Of a DNA stretch of 64,000 nucleotides, positions 43,988 through 53,678 are shown one piece after another. The DNA is from Neotamlana laminarinivorans. Lineage in GTDB: Bacteria > Bacteroidota > Bacteroidia > Flavobacteriales > Flavobacteriaceae. Positions within the stretch are counted from its first letter, which is position 1; each line of letters begins with the position of its first letter. Location: contig NZ_JAJAPW010000004.1 of the NCBI RefSeq assembly GCF_020523925.1, positions 124,001 through 188,000 on the forward strand, read 5' to 3'. The notes below the pieces were generated by a model. It was not told where the DNA came from and ran no database searches. It saw nothing but the letters and a program-made list of their open reading frames with translations. The position numbers and the translations under genes are program-made.

Positions 43988-44539
43988 ATGAAACGTTTCT
44001 GTACCATTCTACTGTTATTAGTTGTTAGTATTAATACTCATGCGCAATATGAGTTAAAAGCCCCTAAGGGGTATACCCACGATATTGGTAACATGATTTC
44101 TATGTTAGATAATCTAAAAGAACGTGTTGAGAGTATAGTAAAAGATTTGAGCCAACAGCAAACAGATTTTTTAATAGATGAAAATGCAAACCGCATTGGC
44201 GCTATTATTTATCATTTGGCAGCCACAGAAAAATATTATCAGTTGTACACTTTTGAGGATCGACAATTCAATGAAGAAGAAAATAATATCTGGTCAGTGC
44301 CATTAAGTTTAGGAGATAAAGGACGAGAAGCATTACAAGGAAAACCAATAAAATATTATTTAAAAATTTACGATGATGTTCGCAAGGAGACTAAAAAGCT
44401 TTTAAAAGAAAAAAATGATGCATGGTTTACTGAAAAAACAGGACCAATGACGAATCATTGGGCGTGGTTTCATGTTATGGAACACCAAGCCAACCACATG
44501 GGACAATTAGCCTTTTTAACCAAACGATTACCAAAATAA
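43988..44539 (+). CDS. DinB-like helical protein, exported
   Basis: The ATG at 43988 gives 183 residues with signal peptide MKRFCTILLLLVVSINTHAQ, unlike most DinB proteins, which are cytosolic. An earlier ATG at 43931 adds a non-signal leader and was rejected. The DinB four-helix bundle carries metal-type His residues in IGAIIYHLAATEKYYQ and NHWAWFHVMEHQANHMGQLAF. The enzymatic role is unknown; family members include thiol-dependent and metal-dependent transferases. It is followed 12 nt later by an SDR gene. Confidence 0.84.
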   Translation: MKRFCTILLLLVVSINTHAQYELKAPKGYTHDIGNMISMLDNLKERVESIVKDLSQQQTDFLIDENANRIGAIIYHLAATEKYYQLYTFEDRQFNEEENNIWSVPLSLGDKGREALQGKPIKYYLKIYDDVRKETKKLLKEKNDAWFTEKTGPMTNHWAWFHVMEHQANHMGQLAFLTKRLPK

Positions 44540-44551
44540 AAACAATACATT

Positions 44552-45277
44552 TTGAATACATTAAAAAATAAAACCGCTTTAATAACCGGCGGATCAAAAG
44601 GCATAGGTTACGCTACAGCTTTAGCTTTATTAAACGAAGGTATTAACGTTGCGGTAACGAGTAGAAGTAAAGCAGCTGCCGATAATGCAGTTGCAGAGTT
44701 AAACAAAACTAAAACTACAGATGCAGAAGCTATAGGGGTAGAAGCCGATGTTAGAAGTTTTGAAAGTCAGGAAAATGCGGTTAAAGAAATTTTAGAGCGT
44801 TTTAAACAGATAGATATTGTAGTTGCTAATGCAGGTTTAGGGCATTTTGCGAGTATAGAAGATTTAACTTTGGAGCAATGGCACGACATTATAGATACCA
44901 ATTTAACAGGTGTTTTTTATTCCATTAAAACTACGGTTGAAGCTTTAAAGCAAACTCAAGGTTATTTTATTAGCATTTCGAGTTTAGCGGGAACAAACTT
45001 TTTTGCAAAAGGATCGGCTTACAATGCGAGCAAATTTGGTGTTACAGGGTTTACCCAAGCCGTAATGTTAGATTTACGTCAGCATAATGTAAAAGTTAGT
45101 ACAATAATGCCAGGTTCTGTATCGACTTATTTTAACGGAAGAACGCCAAGTGAAGACGAAGCGTGGAAAATTCAAGGTGAAGATATTGGCGAGTTGGTGG
45201 TAGATTTGCTTAAAATGAATCCGCGAACCTTACCAAGTAAAATAGAGGTGCGCCCAACCATGCCGCCACAAAAATAG
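44552..45277 (+). CDS. SDR family oxidoreductase (FabG-like)
   Basis: A 241-residue classical SDR starting at TTG 44552 (MNTLKNKTALITGGSKGIG). No ATG exists before the cofactor motif. It has TGGSKGIGYATA, VVANAGLGHF, catalytic Ser in FISISSLAG, and YNASKFGVTGF with catalytic Tyr and Lys. NADP preference is suggested by VTSRSK after the second strand. It may be a 3-ketoacyl-ACP reductase or another dehydrogenase. It follows the DinB-like gene by 12 nt. Confidence 0.87.
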   Translation: MNTLKNKTALITGGSKGIGYATALALLNEGINVAVTSRSKAAADNAVAELNKTKTTDAEAIGVEADVRSFESQENAVKEILERFKQIDIVVANAGLGHFASIEDLTLEQWHDIIDTNLTGVFYSIKTTVEALKQTQGYFISISSLAGTNFFAKGSAYNASKFGVTGFTQAVMLDLRQHNVKVSTIMPGSVSTYFNGRTPSEDEAWKIQGEDIGELVVDLLKMNPRTLPSKIEVRPTMPPQK

Positions 45278-45387
45278 AATACGAAGCATTTAGATTTTTT
45301 TTGATAATTAACGATTGAAGCTACATCTGTAGTTTTGGTGGTTTTTTATTTGATGCTAGAGGTTTTTACTCTAAAAAAAGAAAACAG

Positions 45388-46770
45388 TTACAGCTTAATA
45401 AGTTTTTTTGTAGATAACAACGCATTATCAGAATAAAAATTAGCTAAATAAACTCCGGCGTTTAATTTGCTAATGTTTACACTTTCGGTTTCAAAATTTT
45501 TAAGCGATAATGTTTTTATTCGCTTTCCATCTAAACTTATAATTTCAATTTTTAGGTTAGAATTATTTCCGTTTTCAAATGAAAAATTAATGGTATTTTT
45601 AGTAGGATTTGGATACATTTTAATACTCAAATTGTTTTCGCTACTAATAGTTTCAATACCTAAAGTAGAGTAATTAATACTCCAAGTTACGGTGTGTATA
45701 TTTATGGTTTCGTAATTGTCAATTCTAATAAGGCTTGTGTTGTCTGTAATGGCAGTTACAAGTGTGTTTTCACCTTCAATTAAATCGGTTTCGTTAATAG
45801 AAATTTCATCTAAATTGCTTGCAAAAATATCGTTGTTTAAGGTCCAAGTACTCTCCAATGTGTTTGGGTCTGGCTTAATTAAAGATAGGCTAAAATCAAT
45901 TGGAAAGTCTGTAGCTTCAATTGTATTGCTATTAGGTAAATAACTATCAATTGGAGAAACCAATTCATGAATTTTTGCTACCATGCCTTCTTTACAAACC
46001 GAGCAAAATCCTTTGTCTATTTTCTCCATAATGCAGTTTTGGTGCGGTTTATACCAATCTGCACAATTTCCCGTATCGCAAGTATATTGATAAATGCCAA
46101 CGCTATTTGTGTTAATCCAGTTTTTCCATTTCACAGCGGCTGGGTTGGTTTCTTTTGTCATATTAATAGCTTCTGCTGCTAATTCATCTCCAGGATAATA
46201 TTCATCTTTTAAATCGAAAAGCGAATGCCCGATTTCGTGCATAATTACATTATTACCCCAATAGCCATTATAAGCCATAGGGAAACTACCACCACTACCA
46301 CCATAATCGGGAGAATTTACCAAAATAAGTCCCACATCATAATTTGGTGTATTATCGGCTAGAACACTAAGTATTTTTGCTTCGGTATTGTTGGCGCTAT
46401 ACCCATCGACTTCGTAATAAAGTAAATATGGTTGACCAAAAGCTTCATGCGTAGCGTTAAAATAAGTGTCTACGTAAGTGTTTGTAGAAGGCCTGTCGGC
46501 ACCACTTTCGTTCGATGGTACTTTTACTGCGTAAACATTAAAATAATTAGTGTAATTTGAAAAAGGAGCTTCTGCAAACATGGTTGAAGTGAATTTTTCC
46601 GCATCAGAAATAAAATTTGCTAATTCACTTTCTTGATAGCCTTCACTTAAAATAACTAGATTAATACGATTATTGTCATCACTAGAATATTTAATAGTTT
46701 CCACATCAAAAACCTGAGCGTTTAAAAAGCTTGATAGCATTAAGACGATAAAAAATTTAACCTTTTTCAT
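45388..46770 (-). CDS. M64 family metallopeptidase with T9SS type-A sorting domain
   Basis: A 460-residue secreted metzincin-like peptidase (IgA-peptidase M64 family). Signal peptide is MKKVKFFIVLMLSSFLNAQ. The zinc motif is HEIGHSLFDLKDEY (His178, Glu179, His182). Paired Cys follow (CDTGNCADW, CSVCKEG). The C-terminus is a type-A T9SS sorting domain (IKMYPNPTKNTINF to NAGVYLANFYSD, then KKLIKL). The PorU/PorV machine encoded at 7.5-12.7 kb would export and process it. Its ATG overlaps the upstream lipoprotein stop by 4 nt (ATGA type), so the two are coupled. Confidence 0.92.
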   Translation of the reverse strand: MKKVKFFIVLMLSSFLNAQVFDVETIKYSSDDNNRINLVILSEGYQESELANFISDAEKFTSTMFAEAPFSNYTNYFNVYAVKVPSNESGADRPSTNTYVDTYFNATHEAFGQPYLLYYEVDGYSANNTEAKILSVLADNTPNYDVGLILVNSPDYGGSGGSFPMAYNGYWGNNVIMHEIGHSLFDLKDEYYPGDELAAEAINMTKETNPAAVKWKNWINTNSVGIYQYTCDTGNCADWYKPHQNCIMEKIDKGFCSVCKEGMVAKIHELVSPIDSYLPNSNTIEATDFPIDFSLSLIKPDPNTLESTWTLNNDIFASNLDEISINETDLIEGENTLVTAITDNTSLIRIDNYETINIHTVTWSINYSTLGIETISSENNLSIKMYPNPTKNTINFSFENGNNSNLKIEIISLDGKRIKTLSLKNFETESVNISKLNAGVYLANFYSDNALLSTKKLIKL

Positions 46771-47270
46771 TTTTGATCCAGTTTTGTAGTTATAAGCTCT
46801 GTTGTGCTTTTTTTGTTATCGGTTATTACAAGTAATCTTAAATAATGCGCTTCGGGATGCAATTGTAATTTAAGTGAAACTGAAGCTTTTTTTAAAATGT
46901 GTTTTTGTCGTGAAAACTCAAGCGATTCGTTTGACGTTTCGGTAAACTTAATTAACGGATTTTTTATATAGTCAACGTGAATTGCTTTATTATTTTTATC
47001 TAATTGTACACATTTAATATCATCAATATTTGGTTCGCTAATAAATTTATGGCTTTGGGTTTTTAACAAGCCATCTGTGATTTTTTTATTTATTAGTTGT
47101 ATTTTTTTTGTGTTTTCTTCCTGTGCTTCTAAAGTGTAATTAATAAATAGCAGTTTAGGATTTTCGGTAATAGGAATGCTATTATCGCTAATTTGTTTTT
47201 GCCCACCACAAGCTAGAAGGCATAACACACCAAGCAGGAAAATTAACTTAAAAAAGAATAACCGTTTCAT
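46767..47270 (-). CDS. Uncharacterised lipoprotein
   Basis: A 167-residue lipoprotein with signal and lipobox KLIFLLGVLCLLACGGQ (Cys near 21). The rest is beta-rich and charged with no family I recognise. It ends 4 nt into the M64 peptidase gene and begins 45 nt after the alpha-2-macroglobulin gene, all on one strand. It may tether, inhibit or fold the peptidase or assist the alpha-2-macroglobulin (inference from position). Confidence 0.7.
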   Translation of the reverse strand: MKRLFFFKLIFLLGVLCLLACGGQKQISDNSIPITENPKLLFINYTLEAQEENTKKIQLINKKITDGLLKTQSHKFISEPNIDDIKCVQLDKNNKAIHVDYIKNPLIKFTETSNESLEFSRQKHILKKASVSLKLQLHPEAHYLRLLVITDNKKSTTELITTKLDQK

Positions 47271-47315
47271 AGGCGTAATAGATTTTGGGGCAAATCTGTT
47301 ACAAATTTAAACAAT

Positions 47316-50300
47316 TTAGTTTACATGTAATCTTACGCCTTCGCTATGGCTACTAAATTCGGGAGCGTACATGCTTTGTATGGTGGTAATTCCATTACTC
47401 ATATTACCGGCATTGTTAACACGTAAATCGTATTCAAAAACATAAATGCCTTTTGGTAAATAGTCGAAAAAGAAGTTTGTGCTCGCATCTTTTGTGCTTT
47501 CGTAATAGCCCAAACCGTCTTGCCATTTGTATTGACTAATTACATTTACGGGTTCTAAACCTGCGGCACGCATGTCTTTCATGTGTATAAATTCCATAGC
47601 ACGATCGCTGCGTAACTCAATACGAACCCGAACTAAATCGCCAACTTCAAGTTTGGTGTTTTCAGTAATTTCGGTGATTTCTTCTCCAAAATCTGTGTTT
47701 GTTTTTTTGAAAAGCTTCTTTTTAAGGCTTAATGGTGTTTCTGCTGATGAAATTTTATCTAAATCTTCAAAATACTGCCAATACAATCCGCCCCAAGCAA
47801 TACCGTCGCCTTTTTTGGTTAGTGTAACGTTGGCCATTTCGGGTTTAATTTCAGAAGGATTCCATGAGGTTTTAAAGTAACCCGTTCCGGCTTCAACTTT
47901 TACGTTCTCTAGCTTTTTAGGTTCAATTTTTTTATTACCAACCAAAACATCAACGGCTTCAGTAACACTTAACCAATCACTACCTTGAAGCAATAATGCA
48001 TACACCGCTTCGGTAGTTGCTTTGGTAGTTTTCCAACGGTTGGTTTGCTTATTTTTAAGTAACCAGATTTTTAGGTTGTCTATGGTTTCTAAATTATTCG
48101 CTTCGGTCTGAATGACAAGGCCTGCTTCAGAAAAGGCTTCAATTAAAAGCGTTTGTGTTTCAATGGGTGCTTGATACCAAAACCATGAGTTGGTGTTTGC
48201 TTTCCAGTACATGCCCAATTCTTCATTAGTTATGCTGGTTTCCTTTAACGATTTTAAAATTTTTGATGCTGTATTTTTATCATCTTTTCTATAAGAAACG
48301 AGCGCCATTAATCCTTTTGCGTATAAGCTGCTACTTATCCAATACTTTTGAATTTGAGTTTGGTAATAGGCCATAATGTTTTCAACTTCTTTTGAAGGTT
48401 TAATTTCAGGGAAGAAGCTTCGCATGTATAAATATTGAAGTTGTGTGTAACTTAAGTGATCTTTGCTTAAATCGACTTTAGAATTGTATTTTGTTAGGTC
48501 GTTGTATTCTTTAACAAACTGCGCATCTAAATATTTGATGGCTTTTTGAATCATTTTATTTCGAGGTTCCTCGGAGCCTGTCCTGAGCGCAGTCGAAGGG
48601 CTCAGGGAGACATTAAGTTGCTTAAGATGCCCAAAACCAGAAATAATATGTTGGGTAATGTAGCGGTTTTCGCGTCCGCCTTTAAACCAACTCCAAGCAC
48701 CAGAACTCATTTGGTTTGATTTTAGTTTGTTGATTGCCGATTGCAATTCATTATTCATTTTGTTTAAATTGAATAATAAGGCGATGCGTTTTTTCTGTTC
48801 GGTTTCACTTTGTGCATCTCGAAGCCAAGGTGTTTCTTGTATTAAAATAGATTTTAATTTTTCGTTTTTTTCAAGGTTAGAAACAAGAGCATCTGCATTG
48901 GCCCATTGGTTAAAAACCTCCTGAATTCGCGGATTAGAATTTGCAATGTGGCTTGCCAAAGCATTCGCATAATACCTGCTAAATGTTTGCTCGTTACATT
49001 CGTAAGGATATTCCATTAAATACGGTAATGCTTGCACTGCGTACCATGCCGGATTAGAAGTGATTTCTAAAGTTAGCTTATGATGTTTTAATGTAGCAGA
49101 CGAATTGGTCTTTAACTTATCGAGTGTAAAGGTTCGGGTTTCGTTACTTTTAATCCACATAGGAAGCGTTTCTGTAACTAACATACGATTACTTAAAACC
49201 GGTAGAGCGTTTTGCTCGCCATCGCTAAAGGTGTCGGATTTTGCGACAATTTTATATTGAACCGCATCGATAGTGTCTGGAATACTAAGTTGCCATGACA
49301 CTTGCGTGTTGGCTTGAGGGTTAACCACGAAGGTTTCGACTGCGCTCAACCTGACAAGTTCTTTTGTAACATCTTCTCCAGAAATAGCATCCGTAAGGAC
49401 TAAAAATGCGTTTCCTGATAATTGGTTGTTTGTTAGGTTTGCAATTTTTGTACTAATGGTAATGCTATCGCCATGGCGTAAAAAGCGTGGTGCGTTAGGT
49501 GTTACCATAAGTTCCTTTTGTGTAACTGTAGTAAGTGTTTTTGTTGCGCTTTCTAGGTTTTTGGTGTGTGCTAAAAGTTGCAGTTTCCATTGGGTTAAAG
49601 CTTCAGGTGTGGTGAAACTAAAACTTATATTTCCAGCTTCGTCGGTTTTTAGCTCAGGAAAAAAGAAAGCGGTTTCTTGTAAATTTTTTCGAATTTGTAT
49701 GTTATCGAAATTTGGGGTTTCTGTAGCTAATTCTCCGGAAGTTTCTTCTACAATCTCTTTTTTCAAATCTGCATTTTCTGCCATAGGTGCTGCGGAAACT
49801 TGAGTAACTGCTCCTGTTAACGATTTTCTTTTTTGAGTACCGTAACCAACTACAACGACTTCATCTAAAAGGGCTTCGTCTTCAACAATCTGAACACCAG
49901 CTACACGGCCACCAAGCGCACTCGAAATATTATTCTTACCTCTTATGATTAAATTTTCATTACCAAACCTAAACCCAAACCAATTTAATTTATCATAATG
50001 TTGTTGAGGATAGCTTTTTCGTGGGTTATAGTTATAAACTTGAAAATTTGTATTACCAAAACTGTTATAAGCTTTATTGTTACTTCGTGAATAATATGTT
50101 GGGTTATTTACAGGATTGAAATACCAATTATGAGGTTTAAACTGGTCGAGTGAAGCGTCATACATGCTTGCTAAAAATTCGGCGCTTACTTTTTCGCCTT
50201 TCGGGCCTTTAATGTTAAAACTCCAAGTTTCGTTGGTTCCTGGTTGTAATTTATCGCGAAACGTATTGGTTTCAATGTTTAAATCGGTTTTAGGATAAGG

Positions 50301-53300
50301 CACAGCAATATAGGTTGTGCCAGATTTATAACTGTTATAGGCGGCAAAACTATAATGCACTACAAAACCGCCAATGTCGTTGGTTTCAACGGGAACTGAA
50401 ATGCTTTTTTTATTGTTGTTAAGCTGAATTATTTCGGTTTTTATAATTTTTTTATCTTTTTCAATACGAATAGTAACCGATACATCTTCGGAAGCAGAAG
50501 CTACAGTAACAACTGCAGTTTCACCAATATTGTATTTTGATTTGTTGGTTGTGATACTAAACAATTGCTTATCGGCTAAAGTTTTATCGGTTTCACTAAA
50601 TAAGGTGGTTTTAACTTCGTCTTTAACTAATTGTCCGAATTTGTCTTTACTCTCTAAAGTGATGAGGTATTGGCCAGATTCCCATTTTTTAAGTTTTCCT
50701 AAATCTATTTGTTTAGCGTTTTTGGTATTAAAATCACTACTAAAAACAAGCGTGCCTTTTTCCCAATTAGCCGAATTGTCTTCGTTTTTATAAGCTTCAT
50801 TAGGGAATAAGTTTTTGTATGCCTCTTTAGAGAATTCTTGATAATCTGGCGTTTCCCAAGGGCGAGGCCTTACAACGGTTTCAGGAGCTTTAAGTTTGTA
50901 TATTTTAATATTACCTTGAGCCGGAACAAATTCACCATTTAGATTTTTTGTATCAATATAAATACTATGGTTTTTCTTGTTTTTATCAATTAAAGCATCT
51001 ACGGTTAATTGAGCGGTTAAGGCATGATAACCTACGTTAACAACGGTTGTTGCACTTCTGGTTTCTCCGTTTAAATCGGTTACATTGGCAGTGATTTCGT
51101 AGTTAAAAATGGGTAAACTGTTTTTATCTACACTTTGGTCTGGAAGCGCTTTAAAAGTAATTTCGAAGTTTCCAGAAGCATCTGTTACGGTTTCGCCGTG
51201 TGTAATTTCTTGAGCTTCGCTGCTAAAATATGGTCTGTGCCAAAAATACCAACGCGGATATTGTACTTTGCGGTGTACACGGTAAACCACTTTAGCATCG
51301 GTAATATTGCTGCCGGCATAAGCTTGCGCATTTCCTGTTATGGTAACCGAATCGTTAATTCTATAAGTGTCTGTAACGGGTATAAATTCGGTTTTAAATT
51401 TAGGACGTTTGTACTCTTCTACAGAAAAATAGTGTTTTGTGAGAAAGTCTTTATTGTCGCCGTCAAATTCTATATAATATTCGCCATTTAAACCGTTATT
51501 TGGTAAAATGAATTCACCGGAAACCGACCCAAATTCGTTGGTTTTAAACTCTAATTCGCTAACTTCCTCATCGTTTACGTTATAAAGTGTCGCGTAAACA
51601 GGTTCGTTATCAACAACTTCAGATTTGTTGTTTTTAGTTTTAATGGCAATGGCCTTAAAAAACACGGTTTGCCCAGGGCGATAAATACTTCTATCGGTAA
51701 AAATAAAAGCTTTGTATTGTGTTTTTTCTCGAGGTTCTTGGTATTTAGTATAGACATTATAATTACCAAAATAAGCCGTTTCGTTAGCGTTGCTTACTTT
51801 TAAAGTTATGTTTCTGTACCAATCGTTGGTTTTTTCAATACGTATTTCTCCGTAGTTGTTTGTGGTGTATTCTTCACGATTAATGGCGCGTGAATTTCTT
51901 TCGTAATAACTCATTTCAACTTTAGCGTTGCTAACAGGAGCGCCGTTAGTTCTGTTAATTACTTGAAATATTTTTTGCGTATTCGTTTCGGTTTCAACCA
52001 AAGCCAAATCGGTAACTTGCACTGTTGTGTAAGCAAAATTTTCTGTGTTGTTTTTTATTTCGGCATAAATTAAATAATCGCCGCCAACTAATTTTGGTAT
52101 TAAAATTTCGGTGCTATGTTGTTGGTAATCGTTTTCGTTTTTTAAAACACTTTCCCAAGATTGACTCTCGTTTAAGGCTTTTATAAAATCTAGTTTTTCT
52201 TCTTTACGGTAAATGTTTTCAAACTTCTCAAGCTCTTTTCTTTTTAGCTTAAATAGTTTAAAATTTAAAGCTTCAATATTTTTATAATCAACTAAAATTT
52301 TAGCATGTTTTTGTATAGGTAAAAAGCGTTCTGCTGTTAATTTTAATGAGTTAGTTTTAATGGTTTGTTTTAAAAATTGGCATTTATAGGCTGCATGACT
52401 TTCTGGGTAATTTGAAATAACACTATTACAAATTTCTAGAGCTTCTTTTGCTTTCCAACGACAGTCTTTCTGGGATTGTGTATTGTATTTTGTGCTTTGT
52501 AGTTGGTAAATATTGGCAATTTCAAAATTGTATAAACCAGAAACATCATGGTTTTTAACTTTGTTTTTTCCTGTTTCAAGTGCTTTTAAAAAGAAGGCTT
52601 CTTTATTACTAAATGTGGCATACTTGTTTACAAATTTTAAGCGTTCAATATCGTTATACGCCTTAGCGTAAAGAGTATTGTCTTTTAAATGAAATTGAAT
52701 TAAATCTTGATAAATTTTTAGAGCATTTAATTGTAACGAAGTAGAATCTTTTGATGTTATTTTTAATTCCGAAAAGGTTTTGGAATCGGCTAAAAAATCT
52801 GGATTATCAATTTCGAATTTGTAAGAAGGTCTGGTAATATGCGTTTCACTGGTTTTATAAAATTCTAGAGCTTCATGGTTTAAAAAATCGAATAAGGTAG
52901 GGCGGTATTTTTTAGAGTCCTTTTGAAGAATTAAAATATCATTAAACTGGCCTAAATCTTCTTGCTGAAGCATTAATCCGCTCGCTAAGGCATTTTGGTA
53001 GTGTACATGAATTTCGTTAAAAAGTGTTTGTAAATCCCAAGTTCTAAAATCGGTTTTATCTACCTTTTCACTTGTTTTCGTGCGGTTGTAAAACAGCCAA
53101 CGGTTTTGCTGAAAATATTGCCAATACATTTTGGCAAGCATACTTTCTAATAGATTTTTAGTAGGGAACTGGCTTGTTTCAATTTGCGTTTTAAAATCGT
53201 TTATTATGTTAAGTTGGGCATCTTCTTCTAAAATAAGGGCAAATTTGCCTTTAAAAACCATTGTTTTTATAAGTTGAGGCGTGTTATTGTCTTGTTTAGC

Positions 53301-53459
53301 TTTTATTACAATGTCTTCTACCACTTTTAAAGCCGATTTAGGTAGGCCATCTAACTCATACTGTTTAACTTTATTCCATAGATTTTGGTAATTTTCGGTT
53401 TGTGCAGTAGTAAAATTTGCAAAAAGTATAATCATTAAAAAAGTAAAAGTCTGTTTCAT
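47316..53459 (-). CDS. Alpha-2-macroglobulin family protein with SusC/TonB-plug-like insert
   Basis: A 2047-residue exported protein with signal peptide MKQTFTFLMIILFANFTTAQ. Order: a helical N-terminal region (20-370); MG domains including an MG2-like segment (IFTDRSIYRPGQTVFFKAI, near 590); MG domains to ~1150; a bait-region position (about 1165-1225) containing IIRGKNNISSALGGRVAGVQ and DEVVVVGYGTQKRKSLTG, which read like SusC/RagA plug and N-terminal signatures; the A2M domain (WKLQLLAHTK, ~1280); then the thioester helical domain with ECNEQTF (Cys1488, Gln1491). Bacterial A2Ms trap proteases in the periplasm or at the surface. Two palindromic DNA repeats lie in frame (residues ~1617-1632 and ~1367-1376). 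It heads a unit with a lipoprotein and M64 peptidase. Confidence 0.9.
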   Translation of the reverse strand: MKQTFTFLMIILFANFTTAQTENYQNLWNKVKQYELDGLPKSALKVVEDIVIKAKQDNNTPQLIKTMVFKGKFALILEEDAQLNIINDFKTQIETSQFPTKNLLESMLAKMYWQYFQQNRWLFYNRTKTSEKVDKTDFRTWDLQTLFNEIHVHYQNALASGLMLQQEDLGQFNDILILQKDSKKYRPTLFDFLNHEALEFYKTSETHITRPSYKFEIDNPDFLADSKTFSELKITSKDSTSLQLNALKIYQDLIQFHLKDNTLYAKAYNDIERLKFVNKYATFSNKEAFFLKALETGKNKVKNHDVSGLYNFEIANIYQLQSTKYNTQSQKDCRWKAKEALEICNSVISNYPESHAAYKCQFLKQTIKTNSLKLTAERFLPIQKHAKILVDYKNIEALNFKLFKLKRKELEKFENIYRKEEKLDFIKALNESQSWESVLKNENDYQQHSTEILIPKLVGGDYLIYAEIKNNTENFAYTTVQVTDLALVETETNTQKIFQVINRTNGAPVSNAKVEMSYYERNSRAINREEYTTNNYGEIRIEKTNDWYRNITLKVSNANETAYFGNYNVYTKYQEPREKTQYKAFIFTDRSIYRPGQTVFFKAIAIKTKNNKSEVVDNEPVYATLYNVNDEEVSELEFKTNEFGSVSGEFILPNNGLNGEYYIEFDGDNKDFLTKHYFSVEEYKRPKFKTEFIPVTDTYRINDSVTITGNAQAYAGSNITDAKVVYRVHRKVQYPRWYFWHRPYFSSEAQEITHGETVTDASGNFEITFKALPDQSVDKNSLPIFNYEITANVTDLNGETRSATTVVNVGYHALTAQLTVDALIDKNKKNHSIYIDTKNLNGEFVPAQGNIKIYKLKAPETVVRPRPWETPDYQEFSKEAYKNLFPNEAYKNEDNSANWEKGTLVFSSDFNTKNAKQIDLGKLKKWESGQYLITLESKDKFGQLVKDEVKTTLFSETDKTLADKQLFSITTNKSKYNIGETAVVTVASASEDVSVTIRIEKDKKIIKTEIIQLNNNKKSISVPVETNDIGGFVVHYSFAAYNSYKSGTTYIAVPYPKTDLNIETNTFRDKLQPGTNETWSFNIKGPKGEKVSAEFLASMYDASLDQFKPHNWYFNPVNNPTYYSRSNNKAYNSFGNTNFQVYNYNPRKSYPQQHYDKLNWFGFRFGNENLIIRGKNNISSALGGRVAGVQIVEDEALLDEVVVVGYGTQKRKSLTGAVTQVSAAPMAENADLKKEIVEETSGELATETPNFDNIQIRKNLQETAFFFPELKTDEAGNISFSFTTPEALTQWKLQLLAHTKNLESATKTLTTVTQKELMVTPNAPRFLRHGDSITISTKIANLTNNQLSGNAFLVLTDAISGEDVTKELVRLSAVETFVVNPQANTQVSWQLSIPDTIDAVQYKIVAKSDTFSDGEQNALPVLSNRMLVTETLPMWIKSNETRTFTLDKLKTNSSATLKHHKLTLEITSNPAWYAVQALPYLMEYPYECNEQTFSRYYANALASHIANSNPRIQEVFNQWANADALVSNLEKNEKLKSILIQETPWLRDAQSETEQKKRIALLFNLNKMNNELQSAINKLKSNQMSSGAWSWFKGGRENRYITQHIISGFGHLKQLNVSLSPSTALRTGSEEPRNKMIQKAIKYLDAQFVKEYNDLTKYNSKVDLSKDHLSYTQLQYLYMRSFFPEIKPSKEVENIMAYYQTQIQKYWISSSLYAKGLMALVSYRKDDKNTASKILKSLKETSITNEELGMYWKANTNSWFWYQAPIETQTLLIEAFSEAGLVIQTEANNLETIDNLKIWLLKNKQTNRWKTTKATTEAVYALLLQGSDWLSVTEAVDVLVGNKKIEPKKLENVKVEAGTGYFKTSWNPSEIKPEMANVTLTKKGDGIAWGGLYWQYFEDLDKISSAETPLSLKKKLFKKTNTDFGEEITEITENTKLEVGDLVRVRIELRSDRAMEFIHMKDMRAAGLEPVNVISQYKWQDGLGYYESTKDASTNFFFDYLPKGIYVFEYDLRVNNAGNMSNGITTIQSMYAPEFSSHSEGVRLHVN
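48561..48610 (-). repeat. Palindromic dispersed repeat inside the A2M reading frame, copy A
   Basis: Two hairpins in tandem: CGAGG-TT-CCTCG (48562-48573) and CCTGAGC / GCTCAGG (48582-48588 with 48600-48606) around GCAGTCGAA. It encodes about 16 in-frame residues (SLSPSTALRTGSEEPR) of unusual composition. The core matches the intergenic copy at 27244. Confidence 0.75.
49331..49357 (-). repeat. Palindromic dispersed repeat inside the A2M reading frame, copy B
   Basis: AGGTT-(TCGACTGCGCTC)-AACCT followed by GACAAG. The same core as copy A in the opposite orientation, encoding RLSAVETF in frame. Confidence 0.65.
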
Positions 53460-53678
53460 GCTGTTTGTTTTGTACCCAAAATACCTTCAAAAGCTATTCC
53501 AAAAAACAATAAATTGGTAAAAGCGACTGTTGGTTGAGTGAAGTTACCTTTTTTTAAAGAGAATAAACACTCGCAATATTTAATTTATAGTTAAATTCGT
53601 AAGAAAAGTTTAACTCAAAATAGTTAATTAAGGTTTAAAACCTTGAAAGATTAATAGTAGTTTGTCGACCTAAATGTT

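Noticed and set aside
45319-45335. Hairpin AGCTACA-TC-TGTAGTT after the FabG-like gene as a terminator
   Set aside because: The T-run is interrupted (TTGGTGG) and the stem has only 7 pairs; too weak to list.
51135-51491. 118-codon + strand frame inside the A2M gene
   Set aside because: Antisense shadow of the long A2M frame, with no independent support.
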